Assembly: GCF_001570425.1 (NCBI RefSeq)
Contig: NZ_BCSX01000004.1
Span: forward strand, 62,001-126,000
Length of the DNA stretch: 64,000 bases
From: Mycolicibacterium brisbanense
GTDB taxonomy: Bacteria > Actinomycetota > Actinomycetes > Mycobacteriales > Mycobacteriaceae
Direction: 5' to 3'
Under the pieces are notes generated by a model, which made no database searches, had not been told where the DNA came from, and saw only the letters and a program-made list of their open reading frames with translations. Positions 28,559-36,572 of the stretch are shown piece by piece. A program made the translations under genes and the position numbers. Position 1 is the first letter of the stretch, and every line of letters begins with the position of its first letter.

Positions 28559-30167
28559 GGTGGCCGGAACCAGGTGGTGGCAGCCACGCACGTGGTCGTT
28601 GCGCCGGCGGCTGGTGCTGACCCAGGTGGCCTTGCTGGCCGTGGTGTGCGTCAGCATCGGTGTCGCGACCGAGTTTGCGCTGCAACGGTTCCTGATGAAC
28701 CAACTCGACGACCAGGTCATGGAGGCCGGACGCCGGTCGGCCGCAATCTTCGAATTGCCGCCGCCCCCACTGATGTTCCCGCCCCCGCTGGGCCCGGATG
28801 GGCGGCCCATGAACCCGCCGCCGGGACGCCACCACATACTGTTCGACCCCGAACGCGGCCCGGGCCCAGGGTTTCTCAACGCGCCCGGGCAGGCCGCGCG
28901 CACGGTGGGAGCTGTCGTCGCCCCCGGGCGGCCGGTCGACGCGGGTGTGATCACCTCCGACGGTGACCGGGTGTTCGTCAGTGCCGCCGCCGCCGATCAG
29001 CTGGCCCAGGTGCCCCCCGACCACACCCCGAGGACCATCGACGTCGACGGGCTCGGCCGGTACCGGGTGATCGGCCTGCATCCTCGGCACGGCGGCCCGC
29101 AGACCATCGTGACCGGGCTGCCGACCTCAGTGGTGGACGACACGCTGCTGTGGGTGCTCGGCATGTTCGCGGTGCTGGCCGTCGTCGCGCTGATCGCCGC
29201 CACGCTCGGCGGCATCCTCATCATCCGCCGCCAATTAGCCCCGCTCTCAAGGGTTTCCGCTGCCGCTCGAGCGGTGGCCGACCTCGAACTGGATCGCGGT
29301 GAGGTGCGGCTGCCCACCCCGATCGTGAAGGTCGACCCGGCCAGCGCGCACACCGAGGTCGGGCAGCTGGGCACGTCGCTTAACCGCATGCTGGACCGCA
29401 TCGCCAACGCCCTTTCCGCGCGGCACGCCAGTGAGACCCGGGTGCGTCAATTCGTCGCCGACGCCAGCCATGAACTACGGACGCCGCTGGCTGCCATCAG
29501 GGGCTACACCGAGCTGGCGCAGCGCAAACGCGACGATCTGCCCGTCGACGTCGCGCACGCGATGAACCGCGTGGAATCCGAGACCGCACGCATGACCCAG
29601 CTGGTCGAGGACATGCTGCTGCTGGCGCGCCTGGACGCCGGTCGTCCGCTGGAGCGTGAGTCGGTCGACCTTTCGCGGCTGGTGGTCGACACCGTCAGCG
29701 ACGCGCACGTCGCCGGGCCGCAGCATCAGTGGTCGCTTGAGTTGCCCGATGACCCGGTGGTCGTCGACGGCGACGAGGCCCGGCTGCATCAGGTGCTGGC
29801 CAATCTGCTGGCCAACGCGCGTACCCACACCCCACCGGGAACCTCCGTCACCGTGACCCTGGAACCCGATCACGACGGCTCGGTCGCTTTGACCGTCGCG
29901 GACGACGGGCCCGGCATACCCGAATCGCTGCAGCCCGAGGTGTTCGAACGGTTCGCTCGCGGGGACTCGTCGCGGTCGCGCCGCGAGGGCAGCACCGGGC
30001 TCGGATTGGCGATCGTGGCCGCTGTCGTCAAAGCCCATGGCGGCACCATCAGTGTGCGCAGCACCCCAGGTGCGACGGCGTTCACCGTCCGTCTTCCCGG
30101 TGTTCAGCCCTCACAGGCTACGCACAGGTCCGACCAATCCGACACCAAGTTGCCGTCGCAACGATGA
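28536..30167 (+). CDS. Sensor histidine kinase with proline-rich ectodomain
   Basis: This 543-residue kinase has a first membrane helix (LVLTQVALLAVVCVSIGVAT), a large extracytoplasmic domain, a second helix (LLWVLGMFAVLAVVALIAATLG), HAMP, the phosphoacceptor H312 in ASHELRTP, and a HATPase domain (VLANLLANARTHTPPG, GDSSRSRREGSTGLGLAIV). The ectodomain contains several PPP runs (for example LPPPPLMFPPPLGP), which is unusual. The ATG at 28536 overlaps the regulator by 23 bp; a GTG at 28524 is an alternative. Confidence 0.92.
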   Translation: MSSGPRAEVAGTRWWQPRTWSLRRRLVLTQVALLAVVCVSIGVATEFALQRFLMNQLDDQVMEAGRRSAAIFELPPPPLMFPPPLGPDGRPMNPPPGRHHILFDPERGPGPGFLNAPGQAARTVGAVVAPGRPVDAGVITSDGDRVFVSAAAADQLAQVPPDHTPRTIDVDGLGRYRVIGLHPRHGGPQTIVTGLPTSVVDDTLLWVLGMFAVLAVVALIAATLGGILIIRRQLAPLSRVSAAARAVADLELDRGEVRLPTPIVKVDPASAHTEVGQLGTSLNRMLDRIANALSARHASETRVRQFVADASHELRTPLAAIRGYTELAQRKRDDLPVDVAHAMNRVESETARMTQLVEDMLLLARLDAGRPLERESVDLSRLVVDTVSDAHVAGPQHQWSLELPDDPVVVDGDEARLHQVLANLLANARTHTPPGTSVTVTLEPDHDGSVALTVADDGPGIPESLQPEVFERFARGDSSRSRREGSTGLGLAIVAAVVKAHGGTISVRSTPGATAFTVRLPGVQPSQATHRSDQSDTKLPSQR

Positions 30168-30171
30168 GAGT

Positions 30172-32031
30172 GTGAGTCTGGTTGCTGTCGACCCTGTCGT
30201 GGAAGAGGTTGGGGCACAGGACCGGACCCTGACGCTCCGGGTGGCCGGGCGCGAACGCCTGGCGCTGGCGGTCCTGCTGGTGGCGACCGCGGCGCTGTAC
30301 CTGTGGAATCTCTCGATCAGTGGCTGGGCCAACGCTTTCTACTCCGCGGCCGCCCAGGCCGGAGGCAGCAACTGGACCGCGATGCTGTTCGGTTCCAGTG
30401 ACGCGGCGAACGCCATCACCGTCGACAAGACCCCGGCCGCGCTGTGGATCGTCGACCTCTCGGTGCGGCTGTTCGGGCTGAGCTCGTGGAGCATCCTGGT
30501 GCCGCAGGCGCTTGAGGGCGTCGCCGCCGTCGCGATGCTCTACGCCGCGGTGCGCCGGGCCGCGGGTCCCACCGCTGCGCTGCTGGCCGGCGTGGTCTTG
30601 GCGCTGACCCCGGTGGCCGCGTTGATCTTCCGTTTCAACAATCCCGACGCGCTGCTGGTGTTGCTGCTGGTGGTGTCCGCCTACTGCGTACAACGGGGTA
30701 TCGAGAAGGACGCGAGCCGGTGGTGGTTCGTCGCCGCGGGTGCCGCCGTCGGCTTCGGGTTCCTGGCCAAGATGCTGCAGGCGTTTCTGGTGCTACCGGG
30801 CCTGGCCGCGGCCGCACTGACCGCGGGGGACCGGCCATTGCGCGGACGGCTCGCTGATCTGCTGGCCGCCGCTGCGGCCATGGTGGTCAGCGGCGGCTGG
30901 TATCTGCTGCTGGTCGAGTTGTGGCCGACGTCGTCGCGGCCCTACATCGGTGGATCTCAGCACGACAGCATCGTCGAACTCGTATTGGGCTACAACGGTT
31001 TCGGCAGGCTCACCGGGGAGGAGACCGGTGGTCTGGGCAACATGAACTTCGACGTGGGCGCCGGGCGGCTGTTCGGCTCGCAGATGGGCGCCGACATCGC
31101 ATGGCTGCTGCCGGCCGCGCTGATCTGCCTGGTCGCCGGGCTGCTCATCACGCGGCGTGCGCCCCGCACCGACCAGACCCGGGCCGCGCTGCTGCTGTGG
31201 GGTGGCTGGCTGCTGGTCACCGCGGCGGTGTTCAGCTTCATGAACGGCATCGTGCACCCGTACTACACCGTCGCGCTGGCGCCCGCGGTGGCTGCTCTGA
31301 TCGGTATCGGCGCGACGCTGATGTGGCAGCGGCGCAACGACATTCGGTCCGCGACCGCGATGTCGGGCGCGGTGCTCGTCACGGCGATCCTCGCCGCGGT
31401 ACTGCTGGCCCGCCAAGGCGATCCCATGCCGTGGCTGCGGGCCGCCGTCGCGGTCGGGGGAGTGGGATCCGCCGCGCTGCTGCTGGTGAACGGATGGCTG
31501 GAGCGCCGGGTGGTGCCCGCCGTGGCCGCCCTGGCTCTGCTGTCGTGTCTGGCCGGGCCCGCAGCCTATGCCGTCGCGACCGCCGCCAACCCACACAGCG
31601 GCGCCATCCCGTCGGTCGGACCGTCGCGCGGCGGTGGCCCGTTCGGCGGCTTCGGCGGCATGTTCGGCTCACCCGAACCCGGCCCGGTGCTGACGGCGCG
31701 CCTGTCCGCCGACGCCGCGCAGTACACGTGGGCGGCGGCCGTGGTGGGGTCGAGCAACGCTGCCGGTTACCAATTGGCCACCGGCGCACCGGTTATGGCC
31801 GTCGGTGGATTCAACGGTACCGATCCCGCACCGACCCTCGACGAGTTCATCGGCGATGTCGACGCACACCGGATCCACTACTTCATCCAGAGCCGGATCA
31901 TGGGCGGCTTCGGCGGCCGCACGACCAGCGGCAGTCAGGACGCCTCCCGCATCGCCGAGTGGGTCGAGAACCACTTCACCCCGATCACCGTCGACGACGT
32001 GACCATCTACGACCTGACGCACCGTGGATAG
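30172..32031 (+). CDS. GT-C glycosyltransferase, ArnT/YkcB-like (PMT_2), copy 1
   Basis: This 619-residue protein has about 12 membrane helices in the N-terminal two thirds and an extracytoplasmic C-terminal domain. The early acidic motif region (NAFYSAAAQAGGSNWTAMLFG, then ITVDKTPAALW) matches PMT/ArnT-type enzymes that use a polyprenyl-phosphate sugar donor outside the membrane. A Gly/Pro-rich linker precedes the C-terminal domain. The GTG start is four bases after the kinase stop. It works with the downstream GT2-GtrA protein, which should supply the lipid-linked sugar. Acceptor unknown. Confidence 0.88.
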   Translation: MSLVAVDPVVEEVGAQDRTLTLRVAGRERLALAVLLVATAALYLWNLSISGWANAFYSAAAQAGGSNWTAMLFGSSDAANAITVDKTPAALWIVDLSVRLFGLSSWSILVPQALEGVAAVAMLYAAVRRAAGPTAALLAGVVLALTPVAALIFRFNNPDALLVLLLVVSAYCVQRGIEKDASRWWFVAAGAAVGFGFLAKMLQAFLVLPGLAAAALTAGDRPLRGRLADLLAAAAAMVVSGGWYLLLVELWPTSSRPYIGGSQHDSIVELVLGYNGFGRLTGEETGGLGNMNFDVGAGRLFGSQMGADIAWLLPAALICLVAGLLITRRAPRTDQTRAALLLWGGWLLVTAAVFSFMNGIVHPYYTVALAPAVAALIGIGATLMWQRRNDIRSATAMSGAVLVTAILAAVLLARQGDPMPWLRAAVAVGGVGSAALLLVNGWLERRVVPAVAALALLSCLAGPAAYAVATAANPHSGAIPSVGPSRGGGPFGGFGGMFGSPEPGPVLTARLSADAAQYTWAAAVVGSSNAAGYQLATGAPVMAVGGFNGTDPAPTLDEFIGDVDAHRIHYFIQSRIMGGFGGRTTSGSQDASRIAEWVENHFTPITVDDVTIYDLTHRG

Positions 32032-32095
32032 AACACATAGCCGGCGCATAGCTTCGCCCAACGGGGAACACACACCACGGGAGAATTCTGAAGAC

Positions 32096-33403
32096 ATGAC
32101 AGAAATCGCCACGCGGTCGGACTTCCACTTCGACGCTGACTACGACACCGCTTATGACGGCGACGTTCAGCCGGGCCGGTTCCATTTCGCGTCGCGGCCC
32201 AACGCGGCGGTCGCCGCGCGTGCCGCGGGCGTCCCGGTACTCGACGTCGTCGTGCCGGTGTACAACGAGCAGGCAGCGCTCGCCCATTCAGTGCGCCGGT
32301 TGCATCGCTACCTGCGGGAGAACTTCGCGATGCCGACGCGTATCACCATCGCCGACAACGCCAGCGTCGACGACACCCCGCTGATCGCTGCCGAACTGGC
32401 CGCCGAACTCGACGACGTGCGCGTCGTGCGGCTGGAACAGAAGGGCCGCGGCCGTGCCCTGCACGCCGTGTGGTCCACCTCGGACGCCCCGGTGCTGGCC
32501 TACATGGACGTCGATCTGTCCACCGACCTGGCCGCGCTGGCGCCGCTCGTCGCTCCGCTCATCTCCGGGCACTCCGATCTGGCGATCGGCACCCGGCTCA
32601 GCCGGGGTTCTCGCGTGATCCGCGGTGCCAAGCGCGAATTCATCTCTCGCTGCTACAACCTGATCCTGAAATCGACGCTGTCGGCCCGGTTCTCCGACGC
32701 GCAGTGCGGTTTCAAGGCCATCCGCGCCGACGTCGCGCACGAGTTGCTGCCGTACGTCGCCGATACCGGCTGGTTCTTCGACACCGAACTGCTGGTGCTC
32801 GCCGAGCGCAGCGGTCTGCGCATCCACGAGGTGCCGGTGGACTGGGTCGACGACCCGGACAGCCGCGTCGACATCATCGCCACCGCCACCGCCGACCTCA
32901 AGGGCATCGGCCGGCTGCTGCGCGGGTTCGCCAACGGTTCGATCCCTGTCAATACCATTGCCGCTCAGCTTGGTTCATCACGCAAGTCGGCCCCGCCGAG
33001 CTCGCTGCTGCGCCAGGCGGTGCGTTTCGGGGCCGTTGGCGTGGTGTCCACCCTGGCCTACCTGCTGCTCTTCATGGCGTTGCGGTCGGGCCTTGGTGCC
33101 CAGGCGGCCAACCTGGTCGCGCTGCTGGTGACCGCGATCGGCAACACCGCCGCCAACCGGAGGTTCACCTTCGGCATCGCGGGCGCCGGCAATGTCACGC
33201 GACACCATTTCGAAGGCCTCATCGTGTTCGGTATCGCGTTGTCGATCACCAGTGGTTCGCTGGGCCTGCTGCACCTGCTGACCCCGGTCCCGCATCGCGC
33301 GGTCGAGCTGGGTGTGCTGGTGGCGGCGAATCTGGTTGCCACGGTGGTCCGCTTCGTGCTGTTGCGCGGCTGGGTGTTCCACCCGTCCCGGACGCGACGC
33401 TGA
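32096..33403 (+). CDS. Polyprenyl-phosphate glycosyltransferase (GT2) fused to GtrA flippase
   Basis: This 435-residue fusion has a GT-A catalytic domain at about 50-280 (VVPVYNEQAAL, NASVDDTP, MDVDLSTDL with the DxD-like site, QCGFKAIRAD). A four-helix GtrA domain follows at about 300-430 (LRQAVRFGAVGVVSTLAYLL). The first part puts a sugar on polyprenyl phosphate in the cytoplasm; GtrA-type domains are thought to flip it. Flanked by two GT-C enzymes, it forms a GtrABC-like module with the donor maker and flippase in one chain. Confidence 0.9.
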   Translation: MTEIATRSDFHFDADYDTAYDGDVQPGRFHFASRPNAAVAARAAGVPVLDVVVPVYNEQAALAHSVRRLHRYLRENFAMPTRITIADNASVDDTPLIAAELAAELDDVRVVRLEQKGRGRALHAVWSTSDAPVLAYMDVDLSTDLAALAPLVAPLISGHSDLAIGTRLSRGSRVIRGAKREFISRCYNLILKSTLSARFSDAQCGFKAIRADVAHELLPYVADTGWFFDTELLVLAERSGLRIHEVPVDWVDDPDSRVDIIATATADLKGIGRLLRGFANGSIPVNTIAAQLGSSRKSAPPSSLLRQAVRFGAVGVVSTLAYLLLFMALRSGLGAQAANLVALLVTAIGNTAANRRFTFGIAGAGNVTRHHFEGLIVFGIALSITSGSLGLLHLLTPVPHRAVELGVLVAANLVATVVRFVLLRGWVFHPSRTRR

Positions 33404-33430
33404 ACCGCCACTGACTGAAAGACGACGGAC

Positions 33431-35347
33431 ATGTTGACGATCACTGATCCACAATCGGACGCCGTGACGGCATCCGGTGAAAGCCCCGCCCCGGTGCAAC
33501 CCCGCTGGGTGCGCCCCTCCTACTGGGTGCTGCTCGCGGCGACCGCGGTGCTGTACCTGTGGGGGCTCGGTTCCGCGGGATGGGCCAACAGTTACTACGC
33601 CGCGGCCGCACAGGCCGGAACCCAGTCCTGGAAGGCCTGGCTGTTCGGGTCACTGGATCCGGGTAACGCCATCACGGTCGACAAACCTCCGGCCGCGATG
33701 TGGGCAATGGGCTTGTCCGGCAGGCTCTTCGGCTTCAACGAGTTCACCCAGCTGTTGCCGCAGGCGTTGATGGGTGTGGCCGCGGTGGCCGTGCTCTACG
33801 CGACGGTCCGGCGCAGCAGCGGTCCGGGTGCGGCGCTGCTCGCCGGTGCGGTGCTCGCGCTCACCCCGGTGGCCACGGCGATGTTCCGGTACAACAACCC
33901 CGACGCGTTGCTGGTGCTGCTGCTGGTGGTGGCCGCCTACTGCATGGTGCGCGCGACCGAGAACGGCGGTACCCGCTGGGTGGCGCTGACCGGTGTCGTG
34001 GTGGGTTTCGCGTTCCTGACCAAGATGTTGCAGGCGTTCCTGCCGCTGCCCGGGCTGGCCCTGGCGTTCCTGGTGGCCGCGCCCATCCCGCTGTGGAAGC
34101 GCATCGGTGCGCTGGCCGTCGGAGTGGCGACGATGATCGTCTCGGCCGGCTGGTACATCGCCCTGGTGTCGCTGTGGCCTGCGGATTCCCGGCCCTACAT
34201 CGCGGGCTCGACCGACAACAGCCTGCTGCAACTGGCCTTCGGCTACAACGGAATCGACCGCATCGTCGGGCAGAACCAGCCCGGTGGCGGGTTCGGGCAC
34301 GGCCCCGGCGGCGGTGGCGGGCCGAACCTGTTCTTCGGCGGCCAGGCCGGTATCGGCCGCATGTTCGGTCAGTCGATGGGCACCGAGGCATCCTGGCTGT
34401 TGCCTGCCGCGCTGATCGGTCTGGTGGCCCTGCTGTGGCTGACCCGCCGGGCTGCGCGGACCGACAGGCTGCGCGCAGGCGCGCTGCTCTGGGGCGGCTG
34501 GCTGCTGGTCACCGGTGCGGTGTTCAGCTTCATGGACGGCACCATCCACCCGTACTACACCGTGGCGCTGGCTCCGGCTATCGCGGCGCTGGTGGGCATG
34601 TCAGTGGCGGCACTCTGGCCGCTGCGGGCACAGCTGCTGCCCCGCCTGGTGCTCGCAACGATGTTGGCGGCCACCGGAATCTGGGCCTTCGTCCTGCTCG
34701 ACCGCACACCTGACTGGCTGCCCGCGCTGCGCTGGATCGTCGTCGTCGGCGCCGTCGTGACCGCCGTGGTGCTCGCGGTCGGTGGGAACCGGCTGGGCCG
34801 TGCGACGGCAGTGGTTGCCTTGGCGGCCACGGTGTTCGGGCTCGGGGCGACCGTGGCCTACTCGATCGAGACGGTGGTCAACAGTCACAGCAGCGGGCCG
34901 ATGCCGACGGCAGGCCCCAAGCGCGACATGGGATTCGGCGGCCCGGGCGGGCATGGCGGCCCGGGTGGGCCTGGTGGGCCGGGTGGATTCGGCAAGGCCG
35001 ACGACGTGGCACTCGGTGAGCTGATGACCGGGCTCAACAACCGTTGGGCCGCAGCAAGTGTCGGCTCGATGATGGTCAGCGACCTGGAACTCAAGACCGG
35101 CGCCTCGTTGATGGCGATCGGTGGGTTCACCGGCGGGGACAACTCGCCCACGTTGGCGCAGTTCCAGCAATACGTCGCCAACGGTGATGTGCGGTACTTC
35201 TTCGACCGGCCCGCCGGCGATCACGGCGGCCCGCCGCACGATCCGCACGGCAGTGCCGGGGACATCACCAACTGGGTCAAGGCGCACTTCACCCCGCAGG
35301 AGATCGGCGGCATCACCGTCTACGACCTGCAGCACCCCCGCGCCTGA
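33431..35347 (+). CDS. GT-C glycosyltransferase, ArnT/YkcB-like (PMT_2), copy 2, with Gly-rich loop
   Basis: This 638-residue paralogue of the gene at 30172 shares the SAGWANSYYAAAAQAG and ITVDKPPAAMW motifs, multiple membrane helices and the YYTVALAPA segment. It differs by two glycine-rich external stretches, one with GGGFGHGPGGGGGPN and one collagen-like near residues 500-520 (GGPGGHGGPGGPGGPGG). Both paralogues probably take the same lipid-linked sugar but modify different acceptors or positions. It closes the five-gene sensor/glycosylation run. Confidence 0.88.
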   Translation: MLTITDPQSDAVTASGESPAPVQPRWVRPSYWVLLAATAVLYLWGLGSAGWANSYYAAAAQAGTQSWKAWLFGSLDPGNAITVDKPPAAMWAMGLSGRLFGFNEFTQLLPQALMGVAAVAVLYATVRRSSGPGAALLAGAVLALTPVATAMFRYNNPDALLVLLLVVAAYCMVRATENGGTRWVALTGVVVGFAFLTKMLQAFLPLPGLALAFLVAAPIPLWKRIGALAVGVATMIVSAGWYIALVSLWPADSRPYIAGSTDNSLLQLAFGYNGIDRIVGQNQPGGGFGHGPGGGGGPNLFFGGQAGIGRMFGQSMGTEASWLLPAALIGLVALLWLTRRAARTDRLRAGALLWGGWLLVTGAVFSFMDGTIHPYYTVALAPAIAALVGMSVAALWPLRAQLLPRLVLATMLAATGIWAFVLLDRTPDWLPALRWIVVVGAVVTAVVLAVGGNRLGRATAVVALAATVFGLGATVAYSIETVVNSHSSGPMPTAGPKRDMGFGGPGGHGGPGGPGGPGGFGKADDVALGELMTGLNNRWAAASVGSMMVSDLELKTGASLMAIGGFTGGDNSPTLAQFQQYVANGDVRYFFDRPAGDHGGPPHDPHGSAGDITNWVKAHFTPQEIGGITVYDLQHPRA

Positions 35348-35370
35348 GCTCTTCCCGCACCTTTTCTTTC

Positions 35371-35460
35371 GGCGACTTTCTTTCGGCGAGCAGACACGCA
35401 GGTACCCCGACACGCTAGTGTTCGGGTACCCGCGTGTCTTTTCGCCGTAAAAGTCACGCC
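35371..35460. repeat. 90-nt imperfect palindrome / hairpin upstream of canA
   Basis: Left arm 35371-35413 and right arm 35418-35460 are imperfect reverse complements around the loop GCTA. The inner stem (AGACACGC..GGTACCC with GGGTACC..GCGTGTCT) is nearly continuous, and TTTT follows the inner stem. It can terminate the glycosylation operon, but it is longer than a terminator needs to be and may be a dispersed intergenic palindrome. Confidence 0.6.
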
Positions 35461-35507
35461 GATTCTGACCGGTGACGACGTCCGGCGAAGCGGCTAGGTT
35501 CCGGCGC

Positions 35508-35999
35508 ATGTCCGTCACCGACGAGTACCTGGCCAACAACGCGCAGTACGCCAAGACCTTCACGGGCCCGCTGCCGTTGCCGCCGAGCAAGCACGTCGCG
35601 GTGGTGGCCTGCATGGACGCCCGGTTGGACGTCTACCGCATCCTCGGCCTGGGCGACGGCGAGGCGCACGTCATCCGCAACGCGGGCGGTGTCATCACCG
35701 ACGACGAGATCCGGTCACTGGCCATCAGCCAACGCCTGCTGGGCACCAAAGAGATCATCCTCATCCACCACACCGATTGCGGCATGCTGACTTTCACCGA
35801 CGACGAGTTCAAGCGCAGGATCCAGGACGAGACCGGCATCAAGCCCGAGTGGGCCGCGGAGTCTTTCGGCGATCTGGAAGAGGATGTCCGGCAGTCGCTG
35901 CGGCGCATCGAGGCCAATCCCTTCGTCACCAAGCACGAATCGTTGCGCGGCTTCATCTTCGACGTCGCCACCGGCAAGCTCGACGAGGTGACGATTTAA
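35508..35999 (+). CDS. canA: Beta-class carbonic anhydrase (Rv1284-like)
   Basis: This 163-residue zinc enzyme interconverts CO2 and bicarbonate. The ligands C35, H88 and C91 and the Asp37-Arg39 dyad are visible (ACMDAR and HHTDCGM). These positions coincide with those of M. tuberculosis Rv1284. TAGGTT ends seven bases before the ATG, so the mRNA is probably leaderless. Its position beside cysDN is conserved in mycobacteria. Confidence 0.93.
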   Translation: MSVTDEYLANNAQYAKTFTGPLPLPPSKHVAVVACMDARLDVYRILGLGDGEAHVIRNAGGVITDDEIRSLAISQRLLGTKEIILIHHTDCGMLTFTDDEFKRRIQDETGIKPEWAAESFGDLEEDVRQSLRRIEANPFVTKHESLRGFIFDVATGKLDEVTI

Positions 36000-36009
36000 C
36001 CCGTCCAGC

Positions 36010-36070
36010 CGCGAACGTGCGTCCACTGCGAAAATTTCGCGAAAATTTCGCAGAGGACGCACACTCGCGA
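36010..36070. terminator. Long nested hairpin between canA and the thioesterase gene
   Basis: GTGCGTCC (36017) pairs with GGACGCAC (ending 36062). Inside, CTGCGAAA pairs with TTTCGCAG, and an inner TTTCGCGAAA is itself palindromic. GCGA/TCGC extends the outside. The loop region also reads as two direct copies of CGAAAATTTCG. It sits between convergent genes and should stop transcription from both sides. Confidence 0.7.
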
Positions 36071-36081
36071 GCGGTGACGCG

Positions 36082-36501
36082 CTAACCCACCTTGTAGGTG
36101 GCGACCGCCTTGGCCACGGCATCGCCTTCCGGCGTGATCACGTCGACTTCGCAGTGCACCAAGGCTTTCCCCTGCCGCAGCGCCCGCCCGACGCCGATCA
36201 GATCGGTCGCGCGGGCCGGGGCAAGGTATTGCACAGCCATCGACACCGTCACCCCGCGTAGGGAATCGGGGACATCGGCGCGGGCCCAGGCAGCCGCCAT
36301 CACGGTGACATCGGCCAGCGCCGCGATGGCGCCGCCATGCACCATGTCGCCGAGGGTGACGTTGCCGGGATCCCACGGCAGGCGTAGCCGCACGACGCCG
36401 TCGACCGCGTCGAGCGATTCGGCGACGATGCCGAGCTTCGCCACAAACGGGGATTGCGGGATGAACTGCGCCATGACTTCCGGTCCGGTCTGGGTGCCCA
36501 T
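36082..36501 (-). CDS. PaaI-like hotdog-fold thioesterase
   Basis: This 139-residue protein has the hotdog signature GDMVHGGAIAALADVTVMAA, where the HGG region forms the acyl-CoA thioesterase active site in PaaI/YbgC relatives. The beta strands VQYLAPARATDLIGVGRALRQGKALVHCEVDV follow. It should hydrolyse acyl- or aryl-CoA esters. It is divergent from an MFS transporter gene 71 bp away. Confidence 0.88.
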   Translation of the reverse strand: MGTQTGPEVMAQFIPQSPFVAKLGIVAESLDAVDGVVRLRLPWDPGNVTLGDMVHGGAIAALADVTVMAAAWARADVPDSLRGVTVSMAVQYLAPARATDLIGVGRALRQGKALVHCEVDVITPEGDAVAKAVATYKVG

Positions 36502-36537
36502 GGCACCGTAGTCTGCGCACCGCCGGTCATCGGTTCA

Positions 36538-36554
36538 ATTACCTGGCAAGTAAT
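36538..36554. promoter_or_regulatory. ATTAC-N7-GTAAT inverted repeat in a divergent promoter region
   Basis: ATTACCTGGCAAGTAAT has perfect 5-bp arms and lies 18 bp before the MFS GTG. It is a candidate operator of MarR/TetR size, but no regulator gene is adjacent. Confidence 0.35.
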
Positions 36555-36572
36555 GCCACTAGATTTGCACCG

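Noticed and set aside
35348..35507. Riboswitch before canA
   Set aside because: The structure is a simple long hairpin and canA has a leaderless promoter downstream of it, so no leader RNA would be left to act as a switch.
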